64,000 nt of DNA from Paenibacillus sp. YYML68 (GTDB taxonomy: Bacteria; Bacillota; Bacilli; Paenibacillales; NBRC-103111). The notes beneath the pieces were generated by a model. That model did not search any database. It was given only the letters and a program-made list of their open reading frames with translations, and was not told the origin of the DNA. This document shows positions 18,791 through 28,200 of the stretch, piece after piece (within the stretch, counting starts at the first letter, position 1; every line of letters starts with the position of its first letter). Location: contig NZ_BQYI01000001.1 of NCBI RefSeq assembly GCF_027923405.1, positions 1,218,501-1,282,500 on the forward strand, read 5' to 3'. The translations under genes and the position numbers were made by a program.

Positions 18791-18935
18791 GTGGACATCA
18801 CACAAGCGACGCTGGACGACGGACGGATCTCCTTCATTCAGCAGCCAAAAATGTTCTTCGTCGCAGCTGCACGAATGGGCGGTCAAGATGGACGGAATGG
18901 GCAGACTTGATGACTATATCGCGAAGCACCGCTAA
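18791..18935 (+). pseudogene. Possible relic of a small gene
   Basis: A GTG at 18791 with GGAGG nine bases upstream opens a 39-residue frame (MDITQATLDDGRISFIQQPK then MFFVAAARMGG) that stops at 18910. In another frame the sequence continues as MDGMGRLDDYIAKHR to a TAA at 18935. The two halves together look like a short protein broken by a frameshift. I cannot assign a family. The rest of the 18673-19007 gap holds nothing else recognisable except the hairpin before the permease gene. Confidence 0.28.
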
Positions 18936-18951
18936 TTCAGCACAAGCAGGA

Positions 18952-18989
18952 GCAGTATGCCCGCTGACAACTCAGTTGGGGCATGCTGC
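18952..18989 (+). promoter_or_regulatory. Hairpin in the leader of the EamA permease
   Basis: GCAGTATGCCC pairs over 11 positions (one G-T) with GGGCATGCTGC, and CTGA/TCAG can pair within the loop. The structure ends seven bases before the GGGAGG ribosome-binding site of the permease gene. It could be an attenuator with a weak T run (TTTGCT) or a translation-control stem; this is inferred. Confidence 0.5.
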
Positions 18990-19007
18990 TTTGCTATGGG
19001 AGGTATC

Positions 19008-19973
19008 ATGAACAGTTCAATAAAGGCATTGGTTCAGCTAGGGGTAGCGATGATCATCATCGGCAGCTTCGTTCCTGTCAATAAGGTGATCGTCGAGCAT
19101 TTGCCTGTTTTTCTCGCATCGGAGCTCAGGCTTGTCATCGGGGCTGTCGTTCTCATCCCGCTACTGCTGCTGCAGCAAGGCAGATTTCAGCATGTGACGA
19201 AGCGGGACCTTGGCGTGCTGTTCATCCAAGCATTCATCGGCGTATTTGTATTCAGCATATGTATGCTCCAAGGCGTGAAGCTGACCTCAGGTGTGGAGAG
19301 CGGAATTATGACGAGTACGACCCCGGTCATCGTCGCGATCATCGCGTACTTCTTATTCAAAGAGAGGCTGAGCCGCGTGCAGCTGCTTGGCATCGTGCTG
19401 GCGATGCTGGGTACATTATCGATCCAGGCGCTCGGAGCAGCGGGAGGATCGGCAAGAGATAGCGGAGCGCTGCTTGGTAACCTGCTCGTTCTGGCTGCTA
19501 TCGGTTGTGAAGCCGTCTTTCTGACATTCGGCAGGCTGGCGTCGAAGGGAATTCGTCCTGTGTTCATGTCGACGATGATGAGTGTATATGGCGCGGTGCT
19601 GTTTTTGCCTTGGGCGTGGCGAGATCTTCAACAGGTGGAGCTGGCTCATATACCGTTGGAGGTATGGGGGCTCGTCCTCTATTCGGGTCTTGTCGTGACG
19701 GTCGGTGCGATTATACTTCTGCATCGAAGCACCTCGCACGTCGATTCGAACACAATCGGTGTATTCTCGGCGCTCATGCCGGTGAGTGCGATATGGTTCT
19801 CGGCTATCGGGCTTGGCGAGAGCTTCACGTGGACGCATGCGCTCGGCACGATGCTCGTGCTGGCAGGCGTAGGGCTGCTGACGGTTCAGTTCGGTCGTAA
19901 GACGGTAGCCAAGACAACTGCCAAGACAACAGCACCAGCTCAAGCAGCCGTACCAGCGGCACCTGAAGGCTAG
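19008..19973 (+). CDS. EamA-family (DMT superfamily) permease
   Basis: This 321-residue membrane protein has about ten predicted transmembrane helices in two repeats of five (EamA). The first opens with LVQLGVAMIIIGSFVPVNKV and the second with LVLAAIGCEAVFLTFGRLA. The family exports metabolites or amino acids; the substrate is unknown. The ATG at 19008 follows GGGAGG at good spacing. The C-terminus is a short Lys/Thr/Ala-rich cytosolic tail (KTVAKTTAKTTAPAQAAV). It lies downstream of a strong hairpin. Confidence 0.83.
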   Translation: MNSSIKALVQLGVAMIIIGSFVPVNKVIVEHLPVFLASELRLVIGAVVLIPLLLLQQGRFQHVTKRDLGVLFIQAFIGVFVFSICMLQGVKLTSGVESGIMTSTTPVIVAIIAYFLFKERLSRVQLLGIVLAMLGTLSIQALGAAGGSARDSGALLGNLLVLAAIGCEAVFLTFGRLASKGIRPVFMSTMMSVYGAVLFLPWAWRDLQQVELAHIPLEVWGLVLYSGLVVTVGAIILLHRSTSHVDSNTIGVFSALMPVSAIWFSAIGLGESFTWTHALGTMLVLAGVGLLTVQFGRKTVAKTTAKTTAPAQAAVPAAPEG

Positions 19974-20024
19974 GAACGCCCCGAAGAAGAACAGGTAAGG
20001 CCGTTAATTATTAATATGATGAAT

Positions 20025-20070
20025 AAAAAACAGCCTGCAGCAGAGAGCATGAAGCTCCTGAGCAGGCTAT
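20025..20070 (-). terminator. Terminator of the small minus-strand gene
   Basis: On the minus strand AGCCTGC and GCAGGCT enclose a loop and are followed by TTTTTTAT. It lies about 120 bases after the stop of the minus-strand gene at 20187 and also closes the convergent permease gene from the other side. Confidence 0.75.
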
Positions 20071-20186
20071 TCGTCATGCTGAAAGTGAGGCGATGCGTAG
20101 TGGTGCGATGTGATGCGCGGTGCTGTACAAGCTGCGCATGTACACACGCAGCATGGGCCGATGCAGAAGTGCCTTCCGGCCGGACT

Positions 20187-20441
20187 TCAGCGGGACGTCC
20201 AGCCCCAGAAGAAGCCGTCGCGATCCCAGGCGGCCTTGCCACCGTGGAGCTTCTTGAATCGCTTCTTCACTTCCTTGTCGATCGACTCGTTGCCATTCTC
20301 ATTCGTGTACAAAAATTGCTCGCCGAAGTTGTGTAGAATATATTCCACAGCCTCGGTCTGCTTCAATATACTGGCCGATCGAAGCTGGTTCAGCATCCAG
20401 TCCGCGACGTCCTCGGCTGTAGGTGCCTTGTCCTCTTGCAT
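20187..20441 (-). CDS. Small conserved protein (DUF6953-like)
   Basis: This 84-residue cytosolic protein has the pattern TAEDVADWMLNQL, then EYILHNFGEQFLYTNENGN and KEVKKRFKKL. I recognise it as the DUF6953-type family of short Firmicutes proteins of unknown function. The ATG at 20441 has AAGGGAG nine bases upstream; an ATG two codons earlier is too close to it. A TTGACG with a TACTTG 16 bases on may be its promoter. The C-terminus ends in aromatic residues (GFFWGW). Confidence 0.75.
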   Translation of the reverse strand: MQEDKAPTAEDVADWMLNQLRSASILKQTEAVEYILHNFGEQFLYTNENGNESIDKEVKKRFKKLHGGKAAWDRDGFFWGWTSR

Positions 20442-20596
20442 GTGCATTCGCTCCCTTGTTGTGATGGGACAAGTATAGCGGATTGGATGGACGTCAACAA
20501 GCGTCAACAAGACAAGATTCGGATAGTATGACGGGCATCATAGAGCTCGTACATATTGTGATATATAGGAATGCTACCCCAAGTAAGGTGCATTCG

Positions 20597-21352
20597 CTAG
20601 ACGACGCGGTTGCTCGTCTTGATCTCAAGCTTCACGCAGCGTCGAAGTATAGGAGACAAGAGGCGCGGCTTCGTCAACAGACATTGCAGGAACACACGTC
20701 GAGTCAGCGGCAGCAGTCCGGGTATGGCAGCGATGATAGCAGCGACGTTGGCGGCTGCGAGCAGCGGAGCGAGTGCTGCATGCGCGGAGCGCTTGGCACG
20801 ATACAGCCCTTCGTACAACGTTTTTTGCAGCTTCGGCTTCAAGCAGCGAGGGAACGTTACCTTAATATATACGCGAAACTCTCTCTGCTGAGACGGATTA
20901 GCAGTTGTCGGAGCAGCGTAGCGGAAGGAGCCGATCGTCTTCGTTACTTCGATCGTATCGCCTAGCTGAGCGGCAGTCAGATCCATCGACATGCCTCCGG
21001 CTGTTGCGTCTGTCATTGTGCTGCCATTCGGCTTGGACCATCCGACGCCTCCGGCTTGTGTACCTTCAGTACTTGGGGCCTCTCTGTTACGAACTTTGCG
21101 CTTGACGACGGTGGCTGTTCGCTTGCTGATGCTCTTCAGCTTTTTGCGCTTGAGCTTGTGAATCGGCTTCAGCTTCGAGCGCTTAGCAGTGTGCTTCGGC
21201 TTCCAGCAGCACTTGCTGTTGTTTGCTGGATCGATATGTGGTAGCCGCTTGCAGCAGCAAGGCGAAGGGACGGGCTTGCAGCAGCGTTTTGCTCCGAGCC
21301 GGTTGCCTAGCTTGCGGCTGAGTCCGCGATTACGGTTGTGCTTCATTCTCAT
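20597..21352 (-). CDS. Basic, cysteine-rich protein of unknown function
   Basis: I do not recognise this 251-residue product. The first 90 residues are very basic, with clusters of Cys (KRCCKPVPSPCCCKRLP, and KCCWKPK) and many Lys/Arg (LKRKKLKSISKR). A Gly/Thr-rich central part follows, including GGMSMDLTAAQLGDTIEVTK. The C-terminal third has a hydrophobic Ala/Ile-rich helix (APLLAAANVAAIIAAIPGLL) and ends basic. AAGGAG lies about ten bases before the ATG at 21352; a GTG four codons earlier overlaps that site. The make-up recalls spore coat or DNA-binding proteins, but this is speculation. It is divergent from the AddB-like gene. Confidence 0.55.
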   Translation of the reverse strand: MRMKHNRNRGLSRKLGNRLGAKRCCKPVPSPCCCKRLPHIDPANNSKCCWKPKHTAKRSKLKPIHKLKRKKLKSISKRTATVVKRKVRNREAPSTEGTQAGGVGWSKPNGSTMTDATAGGMSMDLTAAQLGDTIEVTKTIGSFRYAAPTTANPSQQREFRVYIKVTFPRCLKPKLQKTLYEGLYRAKRSAHAALAPLLAAANVAAIIAAIPGLLPLTRRVFLQCLLTKPRLLSPILRRCVKLEIKTSNRVV

Positions 21353-21364
21353 CGATTGGATCAC

Positions 21365-21741
21365 TCCTTATTTCGTGATGCTATAGCATATTCAAGCTTG
21401 GCTGAGATTCTTGGACGTATTGCTAGCTTCGTGAAAAATGGTTACGAGGTTGCTAGACAAATACGGAGCATACACGAGTGTGCAGCTGGAGAGGCAGCTG
21501 ATCCGAATGATGCGAACAGATGCTTCATGACACACTGCTGTCGCAGTCGCATGTTAGGCTAAAGCTGTGGGCGAGGAAGGAAATGCATACCATATAGGCG
21601 AATTTACTATATTATTGAAATTAAGGATGCTGTATGCGGCTCGCTTCTACAGCTGTTACGCAATGACTGGTGTCGTGTGTGCGCATCGTCGTAGTAGTGG
21701 GATAGGTAATATGAAGATGAACGATGAGGAGATGGGTCATC
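21365..21741. other. Intergenic region between divergent genes
   Basis: These 377 bases separate the minus-strand basic protein from the AddB-like gene. I find no convincing RNA gene or conserved coding frame. A 77-codon plus-strand frame beginning at 21567 has no good ribosome-binding site and overlaps the AddB-like start, so I do not call it. The two divergent promoters should lie here, but no clear consensus pair stands out. Confidence 0.5.
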
Positions 21742-24700
21742 ATGAGTGCCAAGCTGGAGCAGGTGGAGCGACTGCTGCAATCCGTTCCACTGCAACGTAA
21801 GATACTGCTTACAGGCAGCCTGTCAGACGGGCATCAATGGCTGGAGCGAATGGCCCGTGCTTCTGGCGCGGTATTGAATACAGAGGTGAAATCACTGCGC
21901 AGCTGGGCGCTGGAGCGCTGCAGGCTGGCTCTTGCTAAGCGTAAGCTCACCTATATATCTCCGGATGAAGGAAGATGGCTCGTATGCCGACTGCTGCAGC
22001 AGCTGATCGAGTCCGGCTCGTCCTATGTGACGGCAGAATCGTTCACCCCGGGGCTGGCGGATGCTTTCTATGAAGCGATTGTGGAGCTGAGGGAGGCGCT
22101 AGTGACGGCGGCGCAGCTGGATGCGAGGCATTTTTGCCATATCGAAAAAGGCCAGTTCCTACAGCAGCTACTGAGGCGCTATGAGGAGGAGCTTGTGCGG
22201 GGCAGCCTCGTCGATGGAGCCGGTCTGCTTCTCCATGCGAGCGTGAGCGGGCACGGCTCGGAGCTAGTAATCGTGGATCAGAGTGCGGTGCGCTCCGCTG
22301 CCGATCAGCAGTTGCTGGAGCGCCTCACAGACGGACGCTATGTCATGCTGGAAGAGGACGTCTCGTTCACAGCGTCGAACTCGACGTTCCCAGCAGGTGA
22401 TGCGATGCTGTTCGGTGCAGCCGGTGTGCTGGCGGAGGTGCGTGAGGTCGTGAGGCGTGTGCTGGAGGGCGGCATGCGCTGGGATGAGGTCGAGCTTGTA
22501 TGCTCGGATCGCGATGCGGATATGCGCGCTGTTCATACGACAGCTGCTGCTTACGGCATTTCGTGCACCTATGCGGAAGGCTTGCCGATCCATATAACGG
22601 CGGCCGGTCAAGCAGCGCTGCTGTTCATCGATTGGCTGGAGTCGGATTTCCGGGCGGACCTGCTGCTGGCAGGGCTGAAGCAAGGCTTCCTGCGCCTACA
22701 TGCGGGGGACGATTCAGGGCTAGTAACAACAGGCCGTCTCATCCGAGAGCTGGAGCGGTCTGGCATAGGCTGGGGCAGGGAGCGGTATAAGCTGCTGCGG
22801 TCGAGGTCTGAGGGTGCGCGAGCTGTCGGGGAGGCGCAGGCTGATCGTGGTGCGCAGGTCGATGAGAGTGTGCGAGTCGAAGGTGGTACGCAGGTCGATG
22901 AGAGTGTGCGAGTCGAAAGTGGTACGCAGGTTGATGAGAGTGCGCGAGTTGATGGTGGTGCGCAGGTCGATGAGAGTGCGCGAGTCTATGGTGGTGTGCA
23001 GGTCGATGGGGATGCGCGAGCTGATGGTGGTGCGCGAGTCGACGGTGGTGTGCGGGGCGATGTGGGTGCGCAAGTCGATGAGGCTGTAGCGGTACGAGAG
23101 CTGCTGGCTGACGTATTCGATCGGCTGCTAGGTCCGCTGGATGATGTAGAGCTCGCGTCACCCTCCAGACTGATGGAGGCGCTGGTTATGTTCGTTGAGG
23201 CGTGCGGGGTGATGAGGAATGAAGCAGATTATGAGGTGCTGTCCAGCTTGAAGCGGCTTGCCCGTTCGATGCAGTTAGCTTCTGGCTTCACGCTGGATGC
23301 AACGCTTGCGTTAAGGCATGTGGGGGATGCGGTCCAGCGGCTGCGCGTGCGGGCTGCAGGCACTCCGTCTCCGGGTAGCCTCTGGGTGACCTCGCTGTCA
23401 TCGGGCGGACAGTCGGGGCGGCCGTATACGTTCATCGTCGGAATGACGGAGGCGGCATGGTCGCAGGCCGCACGCCAGCATCCAGTGCTGCTCGACGACG
23501 AGCGCACCCGTATTAGCCCGGCGCTGCCGCTGAGCCTAGCGCGCGCCAGACGTGCTGCTGCCGAGCGCAACAGCCGGCTCGGCATGATTCAAGGCGGCTG
23601 CACGCTGAGCTGCAGCACGCTGGAGCTTGCGGCCGGCAAGGAGCAGCTGCCGGCCTATGAGCTGCTGCAGCTGTACCGGCAGCAGCGCGGGCAGGCAGAC
23701 GCCGATTACGAGGCGCTGCTGGAGCACTTGGGCGCGGCCGTCCGCTACTACGGCCGCGCGAATTCGTCGGTCAGCATCGCACTCGATGCGACCGAGCAAT
23801 GGCTGTGCGCGCTGCAGTCTGGCAGCGCGCAGCTGAAGGGCGGCCGCGAGGCGGTGAGCGGCCGGTACAGCTGGCTCGGCAGCGGCGCAGCTGCCGAGCA
23901 GGCGAGGCTCGCGCCGGAGCTGTCCGGCTGCGACGGCTTGCTCGACACGACGGTGCACCCCGTCGTGCTGCCTGGCGATGCGCCGCGGCTAGCGCCATCG
24001 CTGAGCATGGGGGCGGCGGCTAAGGGCACGCCTGCCTCTGGGCATGGCGCAGCCCCCGCGTCGCCAGCTGACGCGCGGGCAAGCGTAGCCTCGCCCGCCG
24101 CTGCGCCGCCAGAAGTTGCTCCGCCCGCCGCTGGTACGCTAAGCGCAGCTCCACCAGCCGCAGCAGCGCTAACCGCTGCGACGCCAGAAATTGCTCCGCC
24201 CGCCACTGGTACGCCAAGCGCTGCACTGCCCGCCGCTACGCCGCCAGCAGGTGCTCCACCAGCCACCGCACCACCCGCCGCCAGCACCGCCGCCTACAGC
24301 GCGAGCAAGCTAGAGCTGTACGGCAAGTGTCCGAAGCGCTACCTGTATCAGGAGGTGCTCGGGGTGCGGCCGAAGGAGACGGCGGTGTTCGACCGTACGC
24401 GGTGGCTCGATGCGGCGCAGCGAGGCAGCCTGCTGCATGATATCTTTAGCCGCTACTTGATGGCCGTGAAGGACCAGCTGGACGATCGTGGCTTCTTAAC
24501 AAGTGCGCCAGGTCAGCAAGACACCGTGCAGGTGGAAGCACAAGAAGGTAACACGGTCTGCCCTGCCGACCGCACAGCCATCGCTTCCAACCGACACCTG
24601 CTCCAAGACATTACCGAGCAGGTGCTCGCTCAGTATGCAGCCGAGGTGCCAGCGCCGAGCGTACATATTTATAGGAAGGAAGCAGACAGCATTCGTCGGG

Positions 24701-25293
24701 ACGTCGATATGTTTTACCAGAGCGAGAGAGGTCGAACGGGTGTTCCGATGTTCGCGGAGCTACCGCTGCACGAGGATGACGCGCCGTTCGATCTCGAGCT
24801 GAGCGAGGAGCTGACGCTTCCGCTGCGAGGCTACGTCGATCGGATCGACCGAATCGGGCCGCATCAATATAAGATCTATGATTACAAGACTGGCAGTCCG
24901 CGCAGCTACAAGCACAATGCGTGCTTCTCGGGCGGAGCGCAGCTGCAGCTGCCGCTGTACGGCCTCGCGGTCGAACAGTGGATGCGGCGGAGCGGCTTCG
25001 ATCCGAAGGCGGAGGTGACGGAGTCTTCGTATTATTTTCCAACCGAGCGTGGGCTTGGGGAGGAGGTCGTTCGTCCGCAGAGCCGCAGAGGAGAGCTGGC
25101 TGCATTGCTGAAGGCGATGACCGACTCGATGCGAAGCGGGCTGTTCCCTCCAGCGGAGGACCCGAAGGGGTGCACGTGGTGCGATTACAGCGCCGTGTGC
25201 GGCTCCCATGCCGAGCAGTTCGCGGCGAAGCGAAGCGCACCCGATGCGGAAGCGAGATTGCACACATTGCAGGAGGTGAGCCGCTATGTATAG
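21742..25293 (+). CDS. AddB/RexB-like nuclease subunit with Fe-S cysteines
   Basis: This 1183-residue protein resembles the AddB partner of an AddAB-type recombination nuclease. Its N-terminal two-thirds are degenerate helicase-like sequence. The C-terminal PD-(D/E)XK domain has FDLELSEELTLPLRGYVDRI followed by YKIYDYKTG. Four cysteines (GKCPKRY near 863, then C-x2-C-x5-C near 1144-1153) fit the AddB Fe-S staple. It lacks an obvious N-terminal P-loop, so it is not a canonical AddB. Two low-complexity inserts interrupt it: six 12-residue tandem units at 22849-23085 and an Ala/Pro-rich block at about 24005-24295. It overlaps the helicase gene by eight bases. Confidence 0.75.
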   Translation: MSAKLEQVERLLQSVPLQRKILLTGSLSDGHQWLERMARASGAVLNTEVKSLRSWALERCRLALAKRKLTYISPDEGRWLVCRLLQQLIESGSSYVTAESFTPGLADAFYEAIVELREALVTAAQLDARHFCHIEKGQFLQQLLRRYEEELVRGSLVDGAGLLLHASVSGHGSELVIVDQSAVRSAADQQLLERLTDGRYVMLEEDVSFTASNSTFPAGDAMLFGAAGVLAEVREVVRRVLEGGMRWDEVELVCSDRDADMRAVHTTAAAYGISCTYAEGLPIHITAAGQAALLFIDWLESDFRADLLLAGLKQGFLRLHAGDDSGLVTTGRLIRELERSGIGWGRERYKLLRSRSEGARAVGEAQADRGAQVDESVRVEGGTQVDESVRVESGTQVDESARVDGGAQVDESARVYGGVQVDGDARADGGARVDGGVRGDVGAQVDEAVAVRELLADVFDRLLGPLDDVELASPSRLMEALVMFVEACGVMRNEADYEVLSSLKRLARSMQLASGFTLDATLALRHVGDAVQRLRVRAAGTPSPGSLWVTSLSSGGQSGRPYTFIVGMTEAAWSQAARQHPVLLDDERTRISPALPLSLARARRAAAERNSRLGMIQGGCTLSCSTLELAAGKEQLPAYELLQLYRQQRGQADADYEALLEHLGAAVRYYGRANSSVSIALDATEQWLCALQSGSAQLKGGREAVSGRYSWLGSGAAAEQARLAPELSGCDGLLDTTVHPVVLPGDAPRLAPSLSMGAAAKGTPASGHGAAPASPADARASVASPAAAPPEVAPPAAGTLSAAPPAAAALTAATPEIAPPATGTPSAALPAATPPAGAPPATAPPAASTAAYSASKLELYGKCPKRYLYQEVLGVRPKETAVFDRTRWLDAAQRGSLLHDIFSRYLMAVKDQLDDRGFLTSAPGQQDTVQVEAQEGNTVCPADRTAIASNRHLLQDITEQVLAQYAAEVPAPSVHIYRKEADSIRRDVDMFYQSERGRTGVPMFAELPLHEDDAPFDLELSEELTLPLRGYVDRIDRIGPHQYKIYDYKTGSPRSYKHNACFSGGAQLQLPLYGLAVEQWMRRSGFDPKAEVTESSYYFPTERGLGEEVVRPQSRRGELAALLKAMTDSMRSGLFPPAEDPKGCTWCDYSAVCGSHAEQFAAKRSAPDAEARLHTLQEVSRYV
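22849..23085 (+). repeat. Coding 36-bp tandem repeat in the AddB-like gene
   Basis: Six consecutive 36-base units plus a partial seventh encode degenerate copies of GAQVDESVRVEG (variants GTQVDESARVDG, GVQVDGDARADG). The unit length keeps the frame. It lies inside the helicase-like region and would form an acidic, flexible loop. Confidence 0.88.
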
Positions 25294-28200
25294 CGATGAC
25301 GTGCTGCAGGCCGATGAGGCAGCGAGGCAGCGAATCTTGATGGACTTGGACACGACGTTCCTCGTTGAAGCGGGTGCAGGCTCCGGCAAAACAACGTCCA
25401 TCGTCGGCCGCATGCTGTCACTCGTACGTTCGGGCAAGGCGGAGGCGCGCGAGATTGCGGCGATTACGTTCACGAATAAAGCGGCGTCTGAGCTGATGGG
25501 GCGGTTCCGCATGAAGCTGGAGCAGGAGCTGGCGATCGCGACGGCGGGCGATGAGCGGGATCGGCTGGCGCAGGCGCTGGAGCAGCTGCCCGAATGCTTC
25601 ATCGGCACGATCCATGCCTTCTGCGGCAGACTGCTGCGCGAGCGTCCGATCGAAGCGGGCGTGGACCCGGCGTTCACAGAGATGGAGGAGCAGGAAGAGA
25701 AGCTGCTTCGTCACCGCAGCTGGGATCTGTATCTGGAGGCGCTGCGGGCCGAGGGGCGTGACCAGTCGATCGAGGAGCTCGCCCGCTTGCAGGTTAGCGT
25801 CGAGGACCTTCGGGAGGTGTACGAACGGGTATGCGAGTATGAGGATGTGTGCATTGCGACAGAGGAGACGGAGCGTCCGCTCTTCGACACGCTGCGGGAT
25901 ACGCTGCTACCGCTGCTGGAGGAGGCGGTACGCTGGATCCCTACGGTGCAGCCGGAGAAAGATTGGGACGATCTGCAGAAGACGGTTCGCACCGCTGTCC
26001 GCCACGTCGCCGCTAAGGATATGACCGATGATCTGAGCATGCTCGCTGTGGCGAAGCTGTTTGACCGTTCGCTGAACGTGACGCAGAATCGGTGGACCGA
26101 TCCGAAGCTCGGGAAGCAGCTGAAGGAGCAGTTTCATGATTGGCAGACGGAGGTGCTTCGGCCGTTCCTTGAGCGGTGGCGGCAGCATCTGCATCCGCAG
26201 CTGATCGGCTTCGTTCTTCCTGCGCTTGAGTTCGGCAGGCAGCAGCGTGTTGCGGCGGGGAGGCTGAGCTTCCAGGACTTGCTGATGAAGGCGACGGAGC
26301 TGCTGCGACGGTTCCCGGAGGTGCGGAGCTATTTTGCCCGGCGCTATACACGGCTGTTCGTCGACGAGTTCCAGGACACGGACCCGATCCAGGCCGAGAT
26401 GATGCTGCTATTGACCGGAGCCGACCTGACGCATGCGAATTGGCGCGAGCAGCTGCCGCGTCCGGGCTCACTGTTCGTCGTGGGCGATCCGAAGCAGACG
26501 ATATACCGATTCCGCCGAGCTGATATTTCGACCTATAATTTGGTGAAAAAACGAATCGCAGCAAGCGGCGACGTGCTGCAGCTGACGCGCAACTTCCGCT
26601 CGGTGAAGTCGATTGGCGATTATGTGAACTATGCGTTCGAGAGCAAATTCACGATGCCGGGGCAGTCGTCGGAGCAGCAGGCGCCTTACGTGCGCATGCT
26701 GACGCAGCTGCCGAGCCCGAAGGGGAAGGCGTCGCTGCACGGCGTCTACACGATGACAGTGCCGAAGCAGGAGCGGGATCGGCAGGCGGATATTGCGTGG
26801 TACGATGCGCAGCGGATGGCACAGTTCATCGCATGGGCGTGCGCGGGGAACATGACGATTCAGGAGAAGGCATTGGCAGGAGCCCCGGCTTCGGGAGTAG
26901 GTACGCTAGCTGCATCGGGCTCTGTGTCGGTTCCTGCTTCGGCAGCTGCACTGGCTTCTGCGTCTGGAGCTCCATCCGCTACAGTTAGACCTGCCCGTCC
27001 GGGAGACTTCATGATCCTGCACCCGTATCGCAAGTTCATTCAGCTGTATGCCGAGGCGCTGGAGCGTTACGGCATCGCCTCCGACACGTCGGGAGGCAAG
27101 GGCGTGTTCCCCGAGCTGCGGGCGCTCGTGCAGCTCGCCTCGGCGCTCGCTGACTATACGGATCAGGTGCCGCTTCTCGCGGTGCTAACGGGCAGCCTGT
27201 TCGGGCTGAGCGAGGATGAGCTGTACCATTACCGCAGCGAGGGCGGCCGTATTCATCTGTACAGCGCTGTGGATGAGGCGGCGCTGTCGGCCAAGGGTGC
27301 GCGGGTACAGCGTGCACTCGACCAGCTGCGATTGTATGCAGGCTGGACGAGGACGCTGTCACCGCTTGCGGCCTTGACGCGCATCATCGATGAGCTTGGC
27401 CTTGTGCCGTGGGCTGCAGTGAGCGAAGCGGGAGCGTTGCGGAGCGGAACGCTGCTGAAGCTGCTGGAGGCGCTACAGGCAGACGCGGGCTCTGCGGTGA
27501 GCTGGCAGTCGCTGACCGAGCGGCTGCGGAATTGGGCGGAGGAGTCGAGTCTCGAGCCTGCGAGCTTGTATGCGGGCAGCGGCGATGCAGTACGGATTAT
27601 GAATCTGCACAAGGCCAAGGGGCTGGAGGCTCCTGTCGTCCTGCTCGCGTGTCCATGCGGATATACGGATCATGATGCGGAGGAGCACATCGACCGTTCG
27701 ACGGACCCGGCTCTAGGCTACTTCGTCATCAAGAAGCAGCGGGATACGTTCACGAAGGAGATCGTGGCGCAGCCTGTGGGCTGGACGGAGCGCGCGGAGA
27801 AGGAGCGCACGTTCATGCACGCTGAGGCCGACCGGCTGCTGTATGTCGCCGTCACCCGGGCGAAGCAGCTGCTGATCGTCAGCCAATACCCGTCGAAGCC
27901 GGCCATAGATCCGTGGAGCTCGCTCGCGAGCTCACTCGAGAAGCAGCCGGAGCTGGAGCTGACGCCGATGCCGCCTGTACAGGCGGAGGAGCTGGCGCCT
28001 GATGAGGCGCCGTCTGAGCTGGACCGGGCTGAGGCACTAGCAGCAGCGCTGCAGCGAGGCGGCGCGCCGAGCTACAGGACGGCGAGCGTGACGGCGCTAG
28101 CGAAGGCAGGACGGCAGGCGGTGGGCCGTGATGCAGCTGCCGTCGCCGTTGAAGTTATTGACGCGGTAGACGGTGATACCGCAAGCGTCGATGCAGCTGC

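Noticed and set aside
21567..21800. A 77-codon plus-strand frame upstream of the AddB-like gene.
   Set aside because: No convincing ribosome-binding site or family resemblance, and it overlaps the better-supported start of the AddB-like gene.
22739..23161. Minus-strand frame with His/Arg/Pro repeats opposite the AddB-like tandem repeat.
   Set aside because: It is only the complement of the 36-base coding repeat and has no start signal.
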